Of a stretch of 64,000 nucleotides of DNA, positions 1 to 8,579 are shown piece by piece (position 1 is the stretch's first letter; every line of letters begins with the position of its first letter). The notes beneath the pieces were generated by a model. That model had not been told where the DNA came from, searched no databases, and worked only from the letters and a program-made list of their open reading frames with translations. A program made the position numbers and the translations under genes. This DNA comes from Nocardia aurantia (lineage in GTDB: Bacteria > Actinomycetota > Actinomycetes > Mycobacteriales > Mycobacteriaceae), in NCBI RefSeq assembly GCF_009604425.1, contig NZ_WEGI01000003.1, forward strand, positions 186,001 to 250,000, read 5' to 3'.

Positions 1-506
1 CCCGCCTGTAGCAGGGCGCCGGAGTAGAGCAGTTCCAGCATGGACAGGCTCTCCGAGTCGGTGGATCCGAGGGCGGCGGCGAGCCGGCCGCGGATCTCGG
101 TGCCGATGCGGACCCGCAGGTGGCGGACGTCCGGGTCGTCGCCGAGGAGGGCGCTGCTGACCGCGCTGGCCAGAGCCGGTTCGTCGGCGACCAGCAGGGA
201 GACCTGGCGCAGGACCGCCACCACGCGGGCGGCCGGATCCGCGTCGTCGGTCTCCAGGGGCGGGGCGGCGATCAGACGGCGCCAGTACACCTCCGAGATC
301 AGGTGTTCCTTGGAGGAGAAGTACGTGTAGGCGGTGGCGGTGCCGACACCCGCTGCGGCGGCGACGAGGCGAATCGTGGTGCCGGAGTAGCCTTCCCGGG
401 ACAGTACGTCGATCGCAGCCGCGGTGAGGCGGTCGACGGTGTCGGCCTGTTTCTCGGTGAGGCGACGTCGAGTCGCCTCGATGCCGGTGGATGCGAGTTC
501 GGACAT
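1..506 (-). CDS. TetR-family regulator, C-terminus cut by window edge
   Basis: Transcriptional repressor of the TetR type; 168 residues are visible and the 3' end runs off the window. The N-terminal helix-turn-helix is clear at about residues 20-68 (VAAAAGVGTATAYTYFSSKEHL). The ATG at 506 is preceded on its strand by TAGGAT (520-515) at leaderless-like distance and weak ribosome-binding potential. A 13-base sequence covering the start codon (501-513) recurs upstream of the P450 at 6046-6058, so this protein probably represses itself and the catabolic operon 555-6016 of which it is the last gene. The ligand is unknown; the neighbours suggest an acyl-CoA or hydrophobic substrate (inference). 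Confidence 0.85.
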   Translation of the reverse strand, partial: MSELASTGIEATRRRLTEKQADTVDRLTAAAIDVLSREGYSGTTIRLVAAAAGVGTATAYTYFSSKEHLISEVYWRRLIAAPPLETDDADPAARVVAVLRQVSLLVADEPALASAVSSALLGDDPDVRHLRVRIGTEIRGRLAAALGSTDSESLSMLELLYSGALLQA

Positions 507-513
507 GTGTCTG
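501..513 (-). promoter_or_regulatory. Operator-like site at TetR gene start
   Basis: On the minus strand CAGACACATGTCC follows the -10-like TAGGAT (520-515) with one intervening base and includes the ATG of the TetR gene. The same 13 bases with the same one-base spacing from a TAnnnT hexamer occur at 6046-6058. It contains the dyad GACA-N2-TGTC. Probable TetR binding site (inference). Confidence 0.55.
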
Positions 514-554
514 AATCCTACTGTAGTGACACGACCAGGGTCGTTGCGGCACGG

Positions 555-2180
555 TCAGCGATCGCCGCCGGTGCCCACGCGGTGGTCCGGGGTGCGGGCG
601 CCGGCGTACTCCTTCGCCCAGCGGTAGTCGGGTTTGCCGCTGGGGGAGCGGACCACGGTCTCGGCGACCCAGAGGGTGCGGGGCACCTTGTAGCCCGCCA
701 GATGGTGACGGACGTGGGCGATCAGGTCGTCGAAATCCGGGGCGCCGGTATCGGTGGTCGCGACGACCGCGGCGACCTGCTGGCCCCAGCGCTCGTGGGC
801 GATGCCGACCACCACCGCGTCGAAGACCGAATCATGCGCCTTGAGAACGCTTTCCACCTCTTCGACGAACACCTTCTCGCCGCCGGTGTTGATCACCATG
901 TTGCCGCGGCCGAGCAGGGTGATGTAACCGCCCTCCTCGGCGCGGGCACGGTCGTCGGTGACCACCGTGCGGACGCCGTCGACGGTCCGGAACAGCTTCT
1001 CGGTCTTCGCGGTGTCCTTGTAGTAGCCCAGCGGCACCGAACCGGTCTTCGCCAGCCAGCCCTCCTCGCCGATTGCGACCGGCCGGCCGTCGTCGTCGAC
1101 GACCACCGCGCCGCGACCGGTCTGCACGCGCGGGCCACGGCCGGGATCGTCGTCCTTGGTGGCGAAACCCATTCCGCCGAAACCGGTTTCGGAGGAGCCG
1201 ATGGAATCGGAGATCAGGGCCGACGGGAAGCGTTCCAGCAGTGCGTTCTTCACCGGCTGGGACAGCAGCGCCGCGCCGGAGGCGATGACCACCAGCGAGC
1301 TCGTGTCGCCGTCGGCCTCGGCGTGCGCGTCCAGCAGCGGCCGCGCCATCGCGTCACCGGTGATCACCAGCACCATCGGCCGCTCCCGGATCACGGTGCG
1401 CCACACCGCCGCCGCGTCGAACCTCGACTCGAACACGACCGCGTTGCCGGTCCACAGCGCGGTGAAGGTGGGCATCATCGCCGAGGGGTGGATCAGCGGC
1501 GGCAGGATCAGCCAGGTGGCGGGATCGGACTGCGCGCCGACCCGCGACTGCTGGAACTCGTCCGCGACCGGTTCCCCGGTGTAGAAGTCGATTCCGCCGC
1601 CGAGGACCCGCCACATGTCCTCCTGCCGCCACATCACGCCCTTGGGCAGGCCGGTGGTGCCGCCGGTGTACATCATGTACAGATCGTCGGCGCTGCGCTC
1701 CACCACCCGCCGCGCCGGGGAACCGGCGGCCAGTGCCGCCTCGTATTCCGTTGCCGCGCTGGGTAAGTGATCGCCACCCAGGTCGTCGTCGACGACGATC
1801 GCGTGCCGCACCCGCGGCGCCCGCGCCAGGGCCGGCGCCACGGCCGGTTCGTAGCGGCGGTGGTACACGAGCACGTCGAGATCCGCGTTGTCGTAGAGGT
1901 AGACCAGTTCCTCGACGCCGTAGCGGTAGTTGACGTTGATCGGCACCGCCCGCAGCTTGAAGCAGGCGATCAGGGTCTCCATCGTCTCGATGCTGTTGTG
2001 CATCTGGAAACCGACGTGGGCGCCGGGCCCCACACCGGCGCCGGCGAGGTGATCGGCCAGCCGGTTCGCCCGGGCGTCGAGCTCGGCGAAGGTGCTGCGG
2101 CGGTCGCCGTGGATCAGCGCGGTGCGCTGCCCCATCGCGTCGACGGAATGCTCGAACAGATCGGCGAAGTTGCACGCCAT
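555..2180 (-). CDS. Acyl-CoA synthetase (FadD-like AMP-binding enzyme)
   Basis: ATP-dependent ligase that adenylates a carboxylic acid and transfers it to CoA. The 541 residues are full length for the ANL superfamily. The P-loop motif YTGGTTGLPKG is at 171-181, an SSETGFG adenylate-binding segment follows near 330, and the C-terminal catalytic Lys sits in SPSGKPDYRW near 519. The ATG at 2180 has AAGGAC upstream and lies 13 bases after the stop of the 420-aa gene, so it belongs to the leftward P450 operon. It would activate the acid made by the P450, SDR and aldehyde dehydrogenase steps (inference). The exact substrate cannot be read from sequence. Confidence 0.9.
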   Translation of the reverse strand: MACNFADLFEHSVDAMGQRTALIHGDRRSTFAELDARANRLADHLAGAGVGPGAHVGFQMHNSIETMETLIACFKLRAVPINVNYRYGVEELVYLYDNADLDVLVYHRRYEPAVAPALARAPRVRHAIVVDDDLGGDHLPSAATEYEAALAAGSPARRVVERSADDLYMMYTGGTTGLPKGVMWRQEDMWRVLGGGIDFYTGEPVADEFQQSRVGAQSDPATWLILPPLIHPSAMMPTFTALWTGNAVVFESRFDAAAVWRTVIRERPMVLVITGDAMARPLLDAHAEADGDTSSLVVIASGAALLSQPVKNALLERFPSALISDSIGSSETGFGGMGFATKDDDPGRGPRVQTGRGAVVVDDDGRPVAIGEEGWLAKTGSVPLGYYKDTAKTEKLFRTVDGVRTVVTDDRARAEEGGYITLLGRGNMVINTGGEKVFVEEVESVLKAHDSVFDAVVVGIAHERWGQQVAAVVATTDTGAPDFDDLIAHVRHHLAGYKVPRTLWVAETVVRSPSGKPDYRWAKEYAGARTPDHRVGTGGDR

Positions 2181-2193
2181 GGTGATTCGTCCT

Positions 2194-3456
2194 TCACTTC
2201 GATCGGACCACGGTCAGCGGGAGGGGGGTGCCGCGGTCGGTGAAGCGGAACTCCGCCCCGCTGCTGAACCGGGTGATCGCCACCTCGCCGGATTCGGCGA
2301 AAGGCTTTTCGGCGAGCCGGAATCCGATCGTCAGCTCGTGGTCGGTGTCGGCGACCACCTCGGCCGCGTAGCGCGGGTTCACCCCGCGCGCCATGGCCGC
2401 GAGCGGTTCCAGGTGACCGGTGTCGACCACCGCGGGCCAGACCCCGTCCGTCAGGGCCGGACTGCGCTTCGGCAACCGCAGCCGCACCCCGGAGTCGTCC
2501 CGATCGATCCAGGCGCCGGTGTACCGCAGCGGATTCCAGGCCGGATGCAGTCCCAGGATCCGGGCCAGCGCCGCGTCGTCGTCGCCGAGATCCAGTGCCC
2601 GGCGCAGCCGTTCGGCCGTGATCCCGGCGATGCCGGTGAACTGCTTCCGCACGATCTCGGCCGCCGCGTCGGTGCGCGCGCCGACCGCGATGCGGAATCC
2701 CATGGCCAGCAGATGATGTTGCAGGCAGACCTCGTCGGCGAGCCGGATCAGCGCCGACCGGGAGAAGTCGGCGAACCGCAGATCGCTCAGCAACGGACCG
2801 GCGTAATCGGCGGCCCCGGCGTCGCCCGGATCGATCGGATCCAATACCACTGCGGCCGCGCGAGATTCGGCGAGAACGTCGGCATTGGGCGGGATGGGCG
2901 GCGGTACATGCGCCGCGTCGATGACGACCGTCCACGCGCAGACCGGGTGCCGGTCGGCCGGTACCCGGGGCGGGCGGTGGATCGGCCGCACCTGCGCGTG
3001 CGGATTGGTCGCCAGCGCGGTGGCGTCGAAGGTGGGGTCCTCGATGTCGTGGCACATCGAGCGCACATAGGACTCGCCCATGGGCTCCACATCGGCCAGC
3101 GCGCCGCAGTGGTCGAGCCAGAACTCGCCGTGATCGCGGTCGTCGACCCGGTACCGGAAGTCCATGAACTGCGGCGGGGCGCCGATATCCAGTTGCAGCC
3201 CTTTGAAGATCGTCTCGACACTGTCGCCGGTGAAGTTCAGCGCGCGCTGCATCCGCCGGGTGTAGACCGGGCTGGACACCTGCCACTCCTCGATCGCGAC
3301 GGCGGTCATGCCCTCGCGGCCGAAGGCGGCGATGCAGTGCGCCATGCCCGACCGGTCGATCAGCTGCCCGCTCAGCAGCAGTTCGGGTACCAGCACGGCC
3401 AGTTCGGCGCGGGTCAGATCCGCGAAACCGCTTCGGCGCGGCTCGGTTTCGTTCAC
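2194..3456 (-). CDS. Unrecognised 420-aa protein in P450/acyl-CoA ligase operon
   Basis: No family recognised. The GTG start at 3456 overlaps the stop of the upstream NTF2-like gene by 4 bases (GTGA), indicating translational coupling; another GTG lies directly before it. There is no signal peptide or membrane segment. The protein has several Cys/His-rich stretches such as DHCGALADVEPMG (about 130-145) and a cluster of acidic and aromatic residues in the middle, giving an enzyme-like composition. Its position between an NTF2-fold protein and an acyl-CoA ligase suggests a metabolic role on the same substrate. A longer reading frame extends upstream to 3723 but would overlap the NTF2-like gene by 270 bases and is not credible. 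Confidence 0.75.
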   Translation of the reverse strand: MNETEPRRSGFADLTRAELAVLVPELLLSGQLIDRSGMAHCIAAFGREGMTAVAIEEWQVSSPVYTRRMQRALNFTGDSVETIFKGLQLDIGAPPQFMDFRYRVDDRDHGEFWLDHCGALADVEPMGESYVRSMCHDIEDPTFDATALATNPHAQVRPIHRPPRVPADRHPVCAWTVVIDAAHVPPPIPPNADVLAESRAAAVVLDPIDPGDAGAADYAGPLLSDLRFADFSRSALIRLADEVCLQHHLLAMGFRIAVGARTDAAAEIVRKQFTGIAGITAERLRRALDLGDDDAALARILGLHPAWNPLRYTGAWIDRDDSGVRLRLPKRSPALTDGVWPAVVDTGHLEPLAAMARGVNPRYAAEVVADTDHELTIGFRLAEKPFAESGEVAITRFSSGAEFRFTDRGTPLPLTVVRSK

Positions 3457-4004
3457 CACAGCGGCACCGGCGCCTCGCCGATCGGATACCAGCCGGGCAG
3501 CTTCTCTCCCGACGTGGCGCGGGTGATGCGCTGCTGCATGCCCTCCGACAGCGCGTTGCCGGTGATCATGTCCAGGAACAGCGCCGACACGTTGCCGAAG
3601 TCGAAGAAGTCGCGCTGCCAGGACCATTGATAGTCGCCGCCGTAGCGGAACCAGCTGCCGCCGATACCCTCCGGCGAGTAGAACCGGCCGTCGGGCCGCT
3701 TGCGGTCGCTGACCTGCTTCCACAGGCCGATCAGGTTGCCGCTGCGGTCGTCGATGACCCAGTCCTGGTAGGGGTAGGACCAGCCGTCGAGCCCGTCCAT
3801 CTCCAATCCGATGGCGACGTCGCGGATCTCGTCGCGGCCGACGGCCATGAACTCCTGTTTCGGGCCGTAGTTCCAGCCGTAGGTGGCGTCCTCGGTGTAG
3901 AACTCGGCCAGTGGCCGCCAGTCGCCGGCGGCCTCACAGTCGCGGTTCGCCCGCAACCAGCGCCGCACCATCTCGTCGAGTTCGGCGCGATCGAAATCGG
4001 CCAT
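3453..4004 (-). CDS. NTF2-like / SnoaL-fold small protein
   Basis: 183-residue protein of the nuclear transport factor 2-like fold, which includes ketosteroid isomerases and polyketide cyclases. The N-terminal part ELDEMVRRWLRANRDCEAAGDWRPLAEFYTEDATY (quoted in pieces: helix 8-20, then the typical FYTEDATYGW near 38-47) is characteristic. The ATG at 4004 has AAAGGACC upstream and follows the SDR stop by 21 bases. In this setting it may be an isomerase, hydratase or dehydratase accessory; catalytic residues cannot be assigned. It ends in GEAPVPLW and its stop overlaps the next gene. Confidence 0.75.
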   Translation of the reverse strand: MADFDRAELDEMVRRWLRANRDCEAAGDWRPLAEFYTEDATYGWNYGPKQEFMAVGRDEIRDVAIGLEMDGLDGWSYPYQDWVIDDRSGNLIGLWKQVSDRKRPDGRFYSPEGIGGSWFRYGGDYQWSWQRDFFDFGNVSALFLDMITGNALSEGMQQRITRATSGEKLPGWYPIGEAPVPLW

Positions 4005-4025
4005 GGCAGTGGTCCTTTCGGTAGA

Positions 4026-4811
4026 TCAGGCGCCGGGGTGGAGGACCCGGGCCTCGGGCTGTACCTCGGTGAGCTGAATGTGGGCCCCGCGTGGCGCGGA
4101 GACGACGGCGACGATCGCGGCGGCGAGATGGCTCGCGCGCAACATCTCCGGATGCCGCGCGAAACCCCAGCGCACCCAGTCCTCGAGCACCGGGCCGATG
4201 ACCTCCGCGGGGGTGGTCATACCCATACCGGTGAGGGTGGGACCCGGCCGGACCAGGGAGACCCGGACGCCGGTGCCCTCCAGCTCCATGACCATCTGCC
4301 GCGCCATGATCTCCACCGCGGTCTTGGCGGCCGGATACGCGCCCGAACGTGGCCGCGGATGATTCGCGGTGTCCGAGCTGATCATCACGAAATCGCCGCG
4401 CTGCCGGGCGATCATGTCCGGGACCACGCGGTGGACCAGGCGATGCACCCCGATCAGATGCACGTCGACCTGAGCGCGGAAGTCCTCGGGCGTCATCTCG
4501 TGCACCCGGCCGAAACTCATGTCGCCGGCGCCGGACACCACGATCTCGGCCGGGCCCAGCGCGGCCTCCGCGGCGGTGACGAACGCGTCGACGGAACCGG
4601 TGTCGGCCACGTCGAGCCGATGCGCGAATGCCTCGCCGCCGTTGTCGTTGATCTTCGCGGCCAGCGTTTCCAGCAACTCCACCCGGCGGGCGCCGAGCGC
4701 CACCGGGTGACCCAGTTCGGCGAGCGCCGCCGCGGTCGCGGCGCCGATCCCGGAGGAGGCGCCGGCGATCAGCACGGGCCGGCGATCGGGGTGGGGTTCG
4801 AAGCGGGGCAT
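4026..4811 (-). CDS. Short-chain dehydrogenase/reductase
   Basis: NAD(P)-dependent oxidoreductase of 261 residues, classical SDR length. It shows the cofactor motif GASSGIG (about 17-23), the NAG-equivalent SGAG (about 95), the catalytic Ser in MISSDT and the YPAAK catalytic Tyr/Lys pair. The ATG at 4811 shares one base with the P450 stop (TGATG), so the two are co-translated. It probably oxidises the alcohol produced by the P450 (inference). Confidence 0.88.
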   Translation of the reverse strand: MPRFEPHPDRRPVLIAGASSGIGAATAAALAELGHPVALGARRVELLETLAAKINDNGGEAFAHRLDVADTGSVDAFVTAAEAALGPAEIVVSGAGDMSFGRVHEMTPEDFRAQVDVHLIGVHRLVHRVVPDMIARQRGDFVMISSDTANHPRPRSGAYPAAKTAVEIMARQMVMELEGTGVRVSLVRPGPTLTGMGMTTPAEVIGPVLEDWVRWGFARHPEMLRASHLAAAIVAVVSAPRGAHIQLTEVQPEARVLHPGA

Positions 4812-6016
4812 CAGCGGATCTCCACGGTGAGGGGCAGTTTGGCGAAACCGCGGACGTTGGTCGAGTGCACGCGTTCGATCCCGGTCTCGGCCAGCTCGTA
4901 AGTGCCGACGCGCGAGGCGAATTCGCGCAGGGCGATGGTGGCCTCCAGTCGCGCCAGATGCGCGCCGAGGCAGAAGTGCACGCCCGCGCCGAAACTCGCG
5001 AGGTTGCCCTTGTCCGGCCGATCGATGCGGTAGGTGTCGCCGTCCTCGAACACCTCCGGATCGCGGTTGGCGGAACCGATCAGCAGCAGCACCTTCGATC
5101 CTGCCGGGATCGTGGCGCCGTACATCTCGATATCCGTTGCCGCGCTGCGCGCCACGATCTGACTCGAGGTGTCGTAGCGCAGGGTCTCCTCCACCCAGTC
5201 CGGCACCAGCGCCGGGTCCGCGGCGACCTTGCGGTACTCGCCGGGATTGCGGCCGGCCCAATAGACCGCGTTGCCCAGCAGTTTGGTGGTGGTCTCGTTC
5301 CCGGCGACCACCATCAGGAACATGAAGCCGATGATCTCCTCGTCGGTGAGCCGATCGCCGTCGATCTCGGCGTCCAGCAGCGCCGAGGTGAGATCCTCGC
5401 CCGGCGACTTGCGCCGCTCGCCGACCATGTCGCTGTAGTAGCCGATCAGCGACAGTGCCGCCTCGATCGCGGGCATCGGCACGTCGAGGACGCCCTCCTC
5501 GCGATGCACCACCAGATCGGCGAGCCGGCGCACCTCGGCGCGATCGGACTCGGGCACCCCCATCAGTTCGGAGATGACGTCCATCGGCAGCTTGCCCGCG
5601 AAATCCTCGATCCAGTCGAAGGTTCCGCGCGCGAGCGCGGGTTCCAGATGCTCGCGCGTCAATTCCAGGATGCGGCCGTCCATTTCGGCCACCCGCCGCG
5701 GCGTGAAGCCCTTGTACACCAGCCGCCGCATGCGCACGTGCCGCGGATCGTCCATGGCGAGAAAGGACATCGTCCGGTGCGCGTGCGGGCCCCAGGCGGC
5801 GGGATCCAGCGAGACCCCGTTGGCGCTGGAGAGCCGGACGTGGTCGCGGAAGGCCGTGATGACGTCCGAGTGCCGGGACACGGCCCAGAAGTTCAGCTCC
5901 GGGTTGTGGTACAGCGGAGCGTCGGCGCGGAGGCGCTCGTAGATCGGGTACGGATCGTCGTGGAACCGGTAGTCGTAGGGGTCGAACGTGAACGGCTCCA
6001 ACGAGGCCGAGGTCAT
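4811..6016 (-). CDS. Cytochrome P450 (first of three)
   Basis: Heme monooxygenase of 401 residues, cytosolic class I bacterial type. The oxygen-activating I-helix is VVAGNETTT, the ExxR pair lies in EETLRYD, and the heme loop FGAGVHFCLG has Cys349 as iron ligand. The ATG at 6016 is chosen because GGAGGGGGAC lies directly upstream; a longer in-frame start at 6088 lacks this. No redox partner is adjacent. It leads the operon P450-SDR-NTF2-like-unknown-acyl-CoA ligase-TetR and is divergent from an aldehyde dehydrogenase, a context seen in hydrocarbon, terpene and sterol side-chain catabolism. The CYP family was not assigned. Confidence 0.93.
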   Translation of the reverse strand: MTSASLEPFTFDPYDYRFHDDPYPIYERLRADAPLYHNPELNFWAVSRHSDVITAFRDHVRLSSANGVSLDPAAWGPHAHRTMSFLAMDDPRHVRMRRLVYKGFTPRRVAEMDGRILELTREHLEPALARGTFDWIEDFAGKLPMDVISELMGVPESDRAEVRRLADLVVHREEGVLDVPMPAIEAALSLIGYYSDMVGERRKSPGEDLTSALLDAEIDGDRLTDEEIIGFMFLMVVAGNETTTKLLGNAVYWAGRNPGEYRKVAADPALVPDWVEETLRYDTSSQIVARSAATDIEMYGATIPAGSKVLLLIGSANRDPEVFEDGDTYRIDRPDKGNLASFGAGVHFCLGAHLARLEATIALREFASRVGTYELAETGIERVHSTNVRGFAKLPLTVEIR

Positions 6017-6045
6017 GACGTCCCCCTCCGGGAAGACACACAGCT

Positions 6046-6058
6046 GGACATGTGTCTG
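6046..6058 (-). promoter_or_regulatory. Operator-like site at P450 promoter
   Basis: CAGACACATGTCC on the minus strand, identical to 501-513, one base downstream of the -10-like TACCGT (6065-6060). Flanking bases extend it to GTCCAGACACATG. Probably bound by the TetR encoded at 1-506. Confidence 0.55.
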
Positions 6059-6102
6059 GACGGTATCACCGACGCTCGTTCGCCACAACGGCCGCGGTTT
6101 CC

Positions 6103-6151
6103 TTGCGTTGGATCAATGCTTCGAACTATATTCCGAACACCTGTCCAGACA
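6103..6151 (+). promoter_or_regulatory. Aldehyde dehydrogenase promoter with operator-like repeat
   Basis: TTGCGT (6103-6108), an 18-base spacer and TATATT (6127-6132) form a plausible vegetative promoter facing the aldehyde dehydrogenase. Just downstream TGTCCAGACA (6142-6151) shares GTCCAGACA with the P450-side site and has TGTC/GACA arms, so the divergent promoters may be co-repressed. Confidence 0.45.
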
Positions 6152-6168
6152 TGCATCGGAGCCCGCAC

Positions 6169-7638
6169 ATGAACGGCCTCGTTCCTCCCGAAGGCACGCC
6201 CCTGCTGATCGGCGGCAAGCTGGTCCCCGGCGGCTCGGGCGTCTTCGCCACGGTCGATCCCGCCACCGAGGAGGTGCTCGGTCACGCGGCGGACGCCTCG
6301 GCCGAGGATATGGACGCCGCCGTCGCCGCGGCCCGGACCGCCTTCGATGATTCCGACTGGTCCCGCGACCCGGCGTTGCGCGCGCACTGCCTGCGCCAGC
6401 TGCGCGACGCCATGCGCGAGCACATCGAGGAACTGCGGGAGATCACCGTCGCCGAGGTCGGCGCGCCGGTCTCGCTCACGAGCGGACCGCAACTGGAGGG
6501 GCCGGTCGGCGATCTGACCTTCTCCGCCGACCTGGCCGAAAGCTACGTCTGGGAAACCGATCTCGGTGTCGCCGAGCAGATGGGCATCAGCAGCCGCCGG
6601 GTGATCCGCCGGGAGGCGACGGGCGTCGTCGGGGCGATCACCCCGTGGAACTTCCCGCACCAGATCAACCTGGCGAAGCTCGGCCCCGCGCTGGCCGCCG
6701 GCAACACGGTGGTACTCAAGCCCGCGCCCGACACCCCGTGGTGCGCAGCCGTTCTCGGCGCACTGGTCACCGAGCACACCGACATCCCGGCCGGTGTACT
6801 GAACATCGTCACCTCCACCGACCACGGCCTCGGCGCCCGCCTGGTGGCCGATCCGCGCGTGGACATGATCACCTTCACCGGGTCGACGGCGACCGGGCGT
6901 TCGGTGATGACGGGCGCCGCCGCGAACCTCAAGCGCACCTTCCTCGAACTGGGCGGCAAGTCGGCGGCCATCGTGCTCGACGACGCCGACATGAACGCCG
7001 CCGCGGCCTACACCGCGTTCTCGGTCGCCGTGCACGCGGGCCAGGGCTGCGCGCTGACCACCCGCATGCTGGTGCCGCGCGCCCGGTACGACGAGGCGGT
7101 GGCAGCGGCCGCGGGAACCCTGTCCGGAATCCGGGCCGGTGATCCGACGAAGCCCCGAACCATTTGTGGCCCTTTGATTTCCGCCCGGCAGCGGGATCGG
7201 GTCGAGCGCTATCTGGAGATCGCGCGCGCCGAGGGCGGCACCATCGCGGTCGGTGGCGGCCGCCCGGCGAACCGCCCGCAGGGCTTCTACATCGAACCCA
7301 CCCTGATCACCGGGTTGAGCAACACCGCCACCGTGGCGCAGGAGGAGATCTTCGGCCCGGTGCTCGTCGTGATCGCCTACGATGACGACGCCGATGCGAT
7401 CCGGCTGGCCAACGAATCCCCTTACGGCCTTTCGGGTTCGGTGTGGGGCAACGACCCGGAGCGGATCGAGCGCGTGATCGCCGGCGTCCGCACCGGCACA
7501 CTCAGCGTGAACGGCGGCCTGTGGTACCACGCGGACGCCCCGTTCGGCGGCTACAAACAGTCCGGCATCGGCCGGGAGATGGGCGTCGCGGGCTTCGAGG
7601 AGTACCTCGAGACCAAGCTGATCGCGACCCCCGCCTGA
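6169..7638 (+). CDS. Aldehyde dehydrogenase family protein
   Basis: NAD(P)-dependent oxidation of an aldehyde to the acid. 489 residues, normal ALDH length. The Asn motif PWNFP is at 159-163, the cofactor-binding FTGST at 236-240, general base Glu260 in LELGGKS and nucleophile Cys294 in GQGCALTT. The start at 6169 is preceded by GGAG; an in-frame ATG at 6151 is an alternative that would fall inside the operator-like site. Divergent from the P450 operon, it could convert the oxidised product to the acid used by the ligase at 555-2180. Its stop overlaps the next start. Confidence 0.93.
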   Translation: MNGLVPPEGTPLLIGGKLVPGGSGVFATVDPATEEVLGHAADASAEDMDAAVAAARTAFDDSDWSRDPALRAHCLRQLRDAMREHIEELREITVAEVGAPVSLTSGPQLEGPVGDLTFSADLAESYVWETDLGVAEQMGISSRRVIRREATGVVGAITPWNFPHQINLAKLGPALAAGNTVVLKPAPDTPWCAAVLGALVTEHTDIPAGVLNIVTSTDHGLGARLVADPRVDMITFTGSTATGRSVMTGAAANLKRTFLELGGKSAAIVLDDADMNAAAAYTAFSVAVHAGQGCALTTRMLVPRARYDEAVAAAAGTLSGIRAGDPTKPRTICGPLISARQRDRVERYLEIARAEGGTIAVGGGRPANRPQGFYIEPTLITGLSNTATVAQEEIFGPVLVVIAYDDDADAIRLANESPYGLSGSVWGNDPERIERVIAGVRTGTLSVNGGLWYHADAPFGGYKQSGIGREMGVAGFEEYLETKLIATPA

Positions 7639-8261
7639 TGTTCGCCGGTCGCGGCGCGATCGTGGTGGGCGGCGGCAGCGGCGTCGGTCTGGCCGTGGCC
7701 ACCGCGCTGGCCGCCCACGGCGCGGGTGTCGTCATCAATTCGCGCAGTGCGGAAGCGGTGGACCGGGCCACGGAGACGATCACCGGTACCGGCGGTAGCG
7801 CGGTGGGTGTGGCGGGTTCGGCCGCCGACGAATCCGTCGCCGACCGGCTGGTCGAAACCTGCGAATCCGCCTACGGCGCAGTCGATGTCCTGGTGAACTG
7901 CGCCGGCGTCGCCGAACCCCACGGGTCCTCGATCCTGTCGGTGACCACCGCGCAGTGGCGCGACCTGCTCGACTCGCACCTGACCACCACCTTCAACACC
8001 TGCCGCCGGGTGGCTCCCCGCATGGCGGCCCGCGGAATGACGATGCAGGCCTCCCTCGCCGCCCCGCCACCGGAATACGCCGCCGCGCTGTACGTCTACC
8101 TCGCCGCCGACGCCTCCGCCGCGGTGTCCGGCGAAATCTTCATCGCCGCAGGCGGTTTCGTCGGCCGCTTCGCCCGCCCGGCAACCGTTCCACTGGGCTA
8201 CCGCGACCACGCCAACCAGCCACCCTGGTCGGTCGACGAACTGGGCCGGATGATCGGCTGA
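7638..8261 (+). CDS. Short-chain dehydrogenase with catalytic core missing
   Basis: 207 residues against about 250 for the family. The N-terminal Rossmann half is normal: GGGSGVG at 11-17, NCAG at 88-91 and the helix to APRMAARG at about 133. The sequence then jumps to the C-terminal part (LAADASAAVSGEIFIAAGG, about 155-173). The segment that should carry the catalytic Ser and YxxxK is absent, consistent with an in-frame deletion of about 45-60 residues near 8040. The ATG overlaps the aldehyde dehydrogenase stop by one base. It may be a non-catalytic cofactor-binding protein or a decaying gene. Confidence 0.75.
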   Translation: MFAGRGAIVVGGGSGVGLAVATALAAHGAGVVINSRSAEAVDRATETITGTGGSAVGVAGSAADESVADRLVETCESAYGAVDVLVNCAGVAEPHGSSILSVTTAQWRDLLDSHLTTTFNTCRRVAPRMAARGMTMQASLAAPPPEYAAALYVYLAADASAAVSGEIFIAAGGFVGRFARPATVPLGYRDHANQPPWSVDELGRMIG

Positions 8262-8579
8262 CGGATGCGCCGGCGGGGCCGACCTCCCGCCGCATTCGTG
8301 ATGTCGCGCCGCCGGAATCACGGCGGGAATATTCGACGCCGGGCAATCGAATCGGTGTCCATCGCACTGAATTCGAGAAAATCGCTCCGAGAATAGTAAT
8401 CGCAATGAATCGGTGCACATAAATCTATTCTCTCAATTTCGAGAGAGTCTGGATCCGCCGTTCTGTCAACCCTTCCGGGCGATTTGTTTTCGCGCAATTC
8501 CGGTGTACCTTCGACATCGCGATCGGCCCTGGGAGGCGGCCGGTTCCGCGATTCCGATGTGCGATGGAAAGGTGTTCCG
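8262..8579. other. Intergenic region with A/T-rich promoter zone and hairpin
   Basis: 318 bases between the SDR stop and the NmrA-like gene, without a convincing coding frame. The part 8330-8520 is more A/T-rich than its surroundings and probably carries the promoter of the rightward pair 8580-10273. It contains an inverted repeat at 8429-8446 (arms TCTCTC and GAGAGA around AATTTC). Confidence 0.5.
8429..8446. promoter_or_regulatory. 6-bp-arm inverted repeat upstream of NmrA-like gene
   Basis: TCTCTC-aatttc-GAGAGA is a perfect dyad about 135 bases before the 8580 start codon. Candidate operator or small hairpin; no U-tract suggests it is not a terminator. Confidence 0.35.

Noticed and set aside
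120..1766. 548-codon plus-strand frame opposite the first acyl-CoA ligase
   Set aside because: Antisense shadow typical of high-GC genes; the minus strand holds the recognisable ANL motifs.
2194..3723. Longer start for the unknown 420-aa protein
   Set aside because: It would overlap the NTF2-like gene by 270 bases, and the extra residues are Arg-rich shadow sequence.
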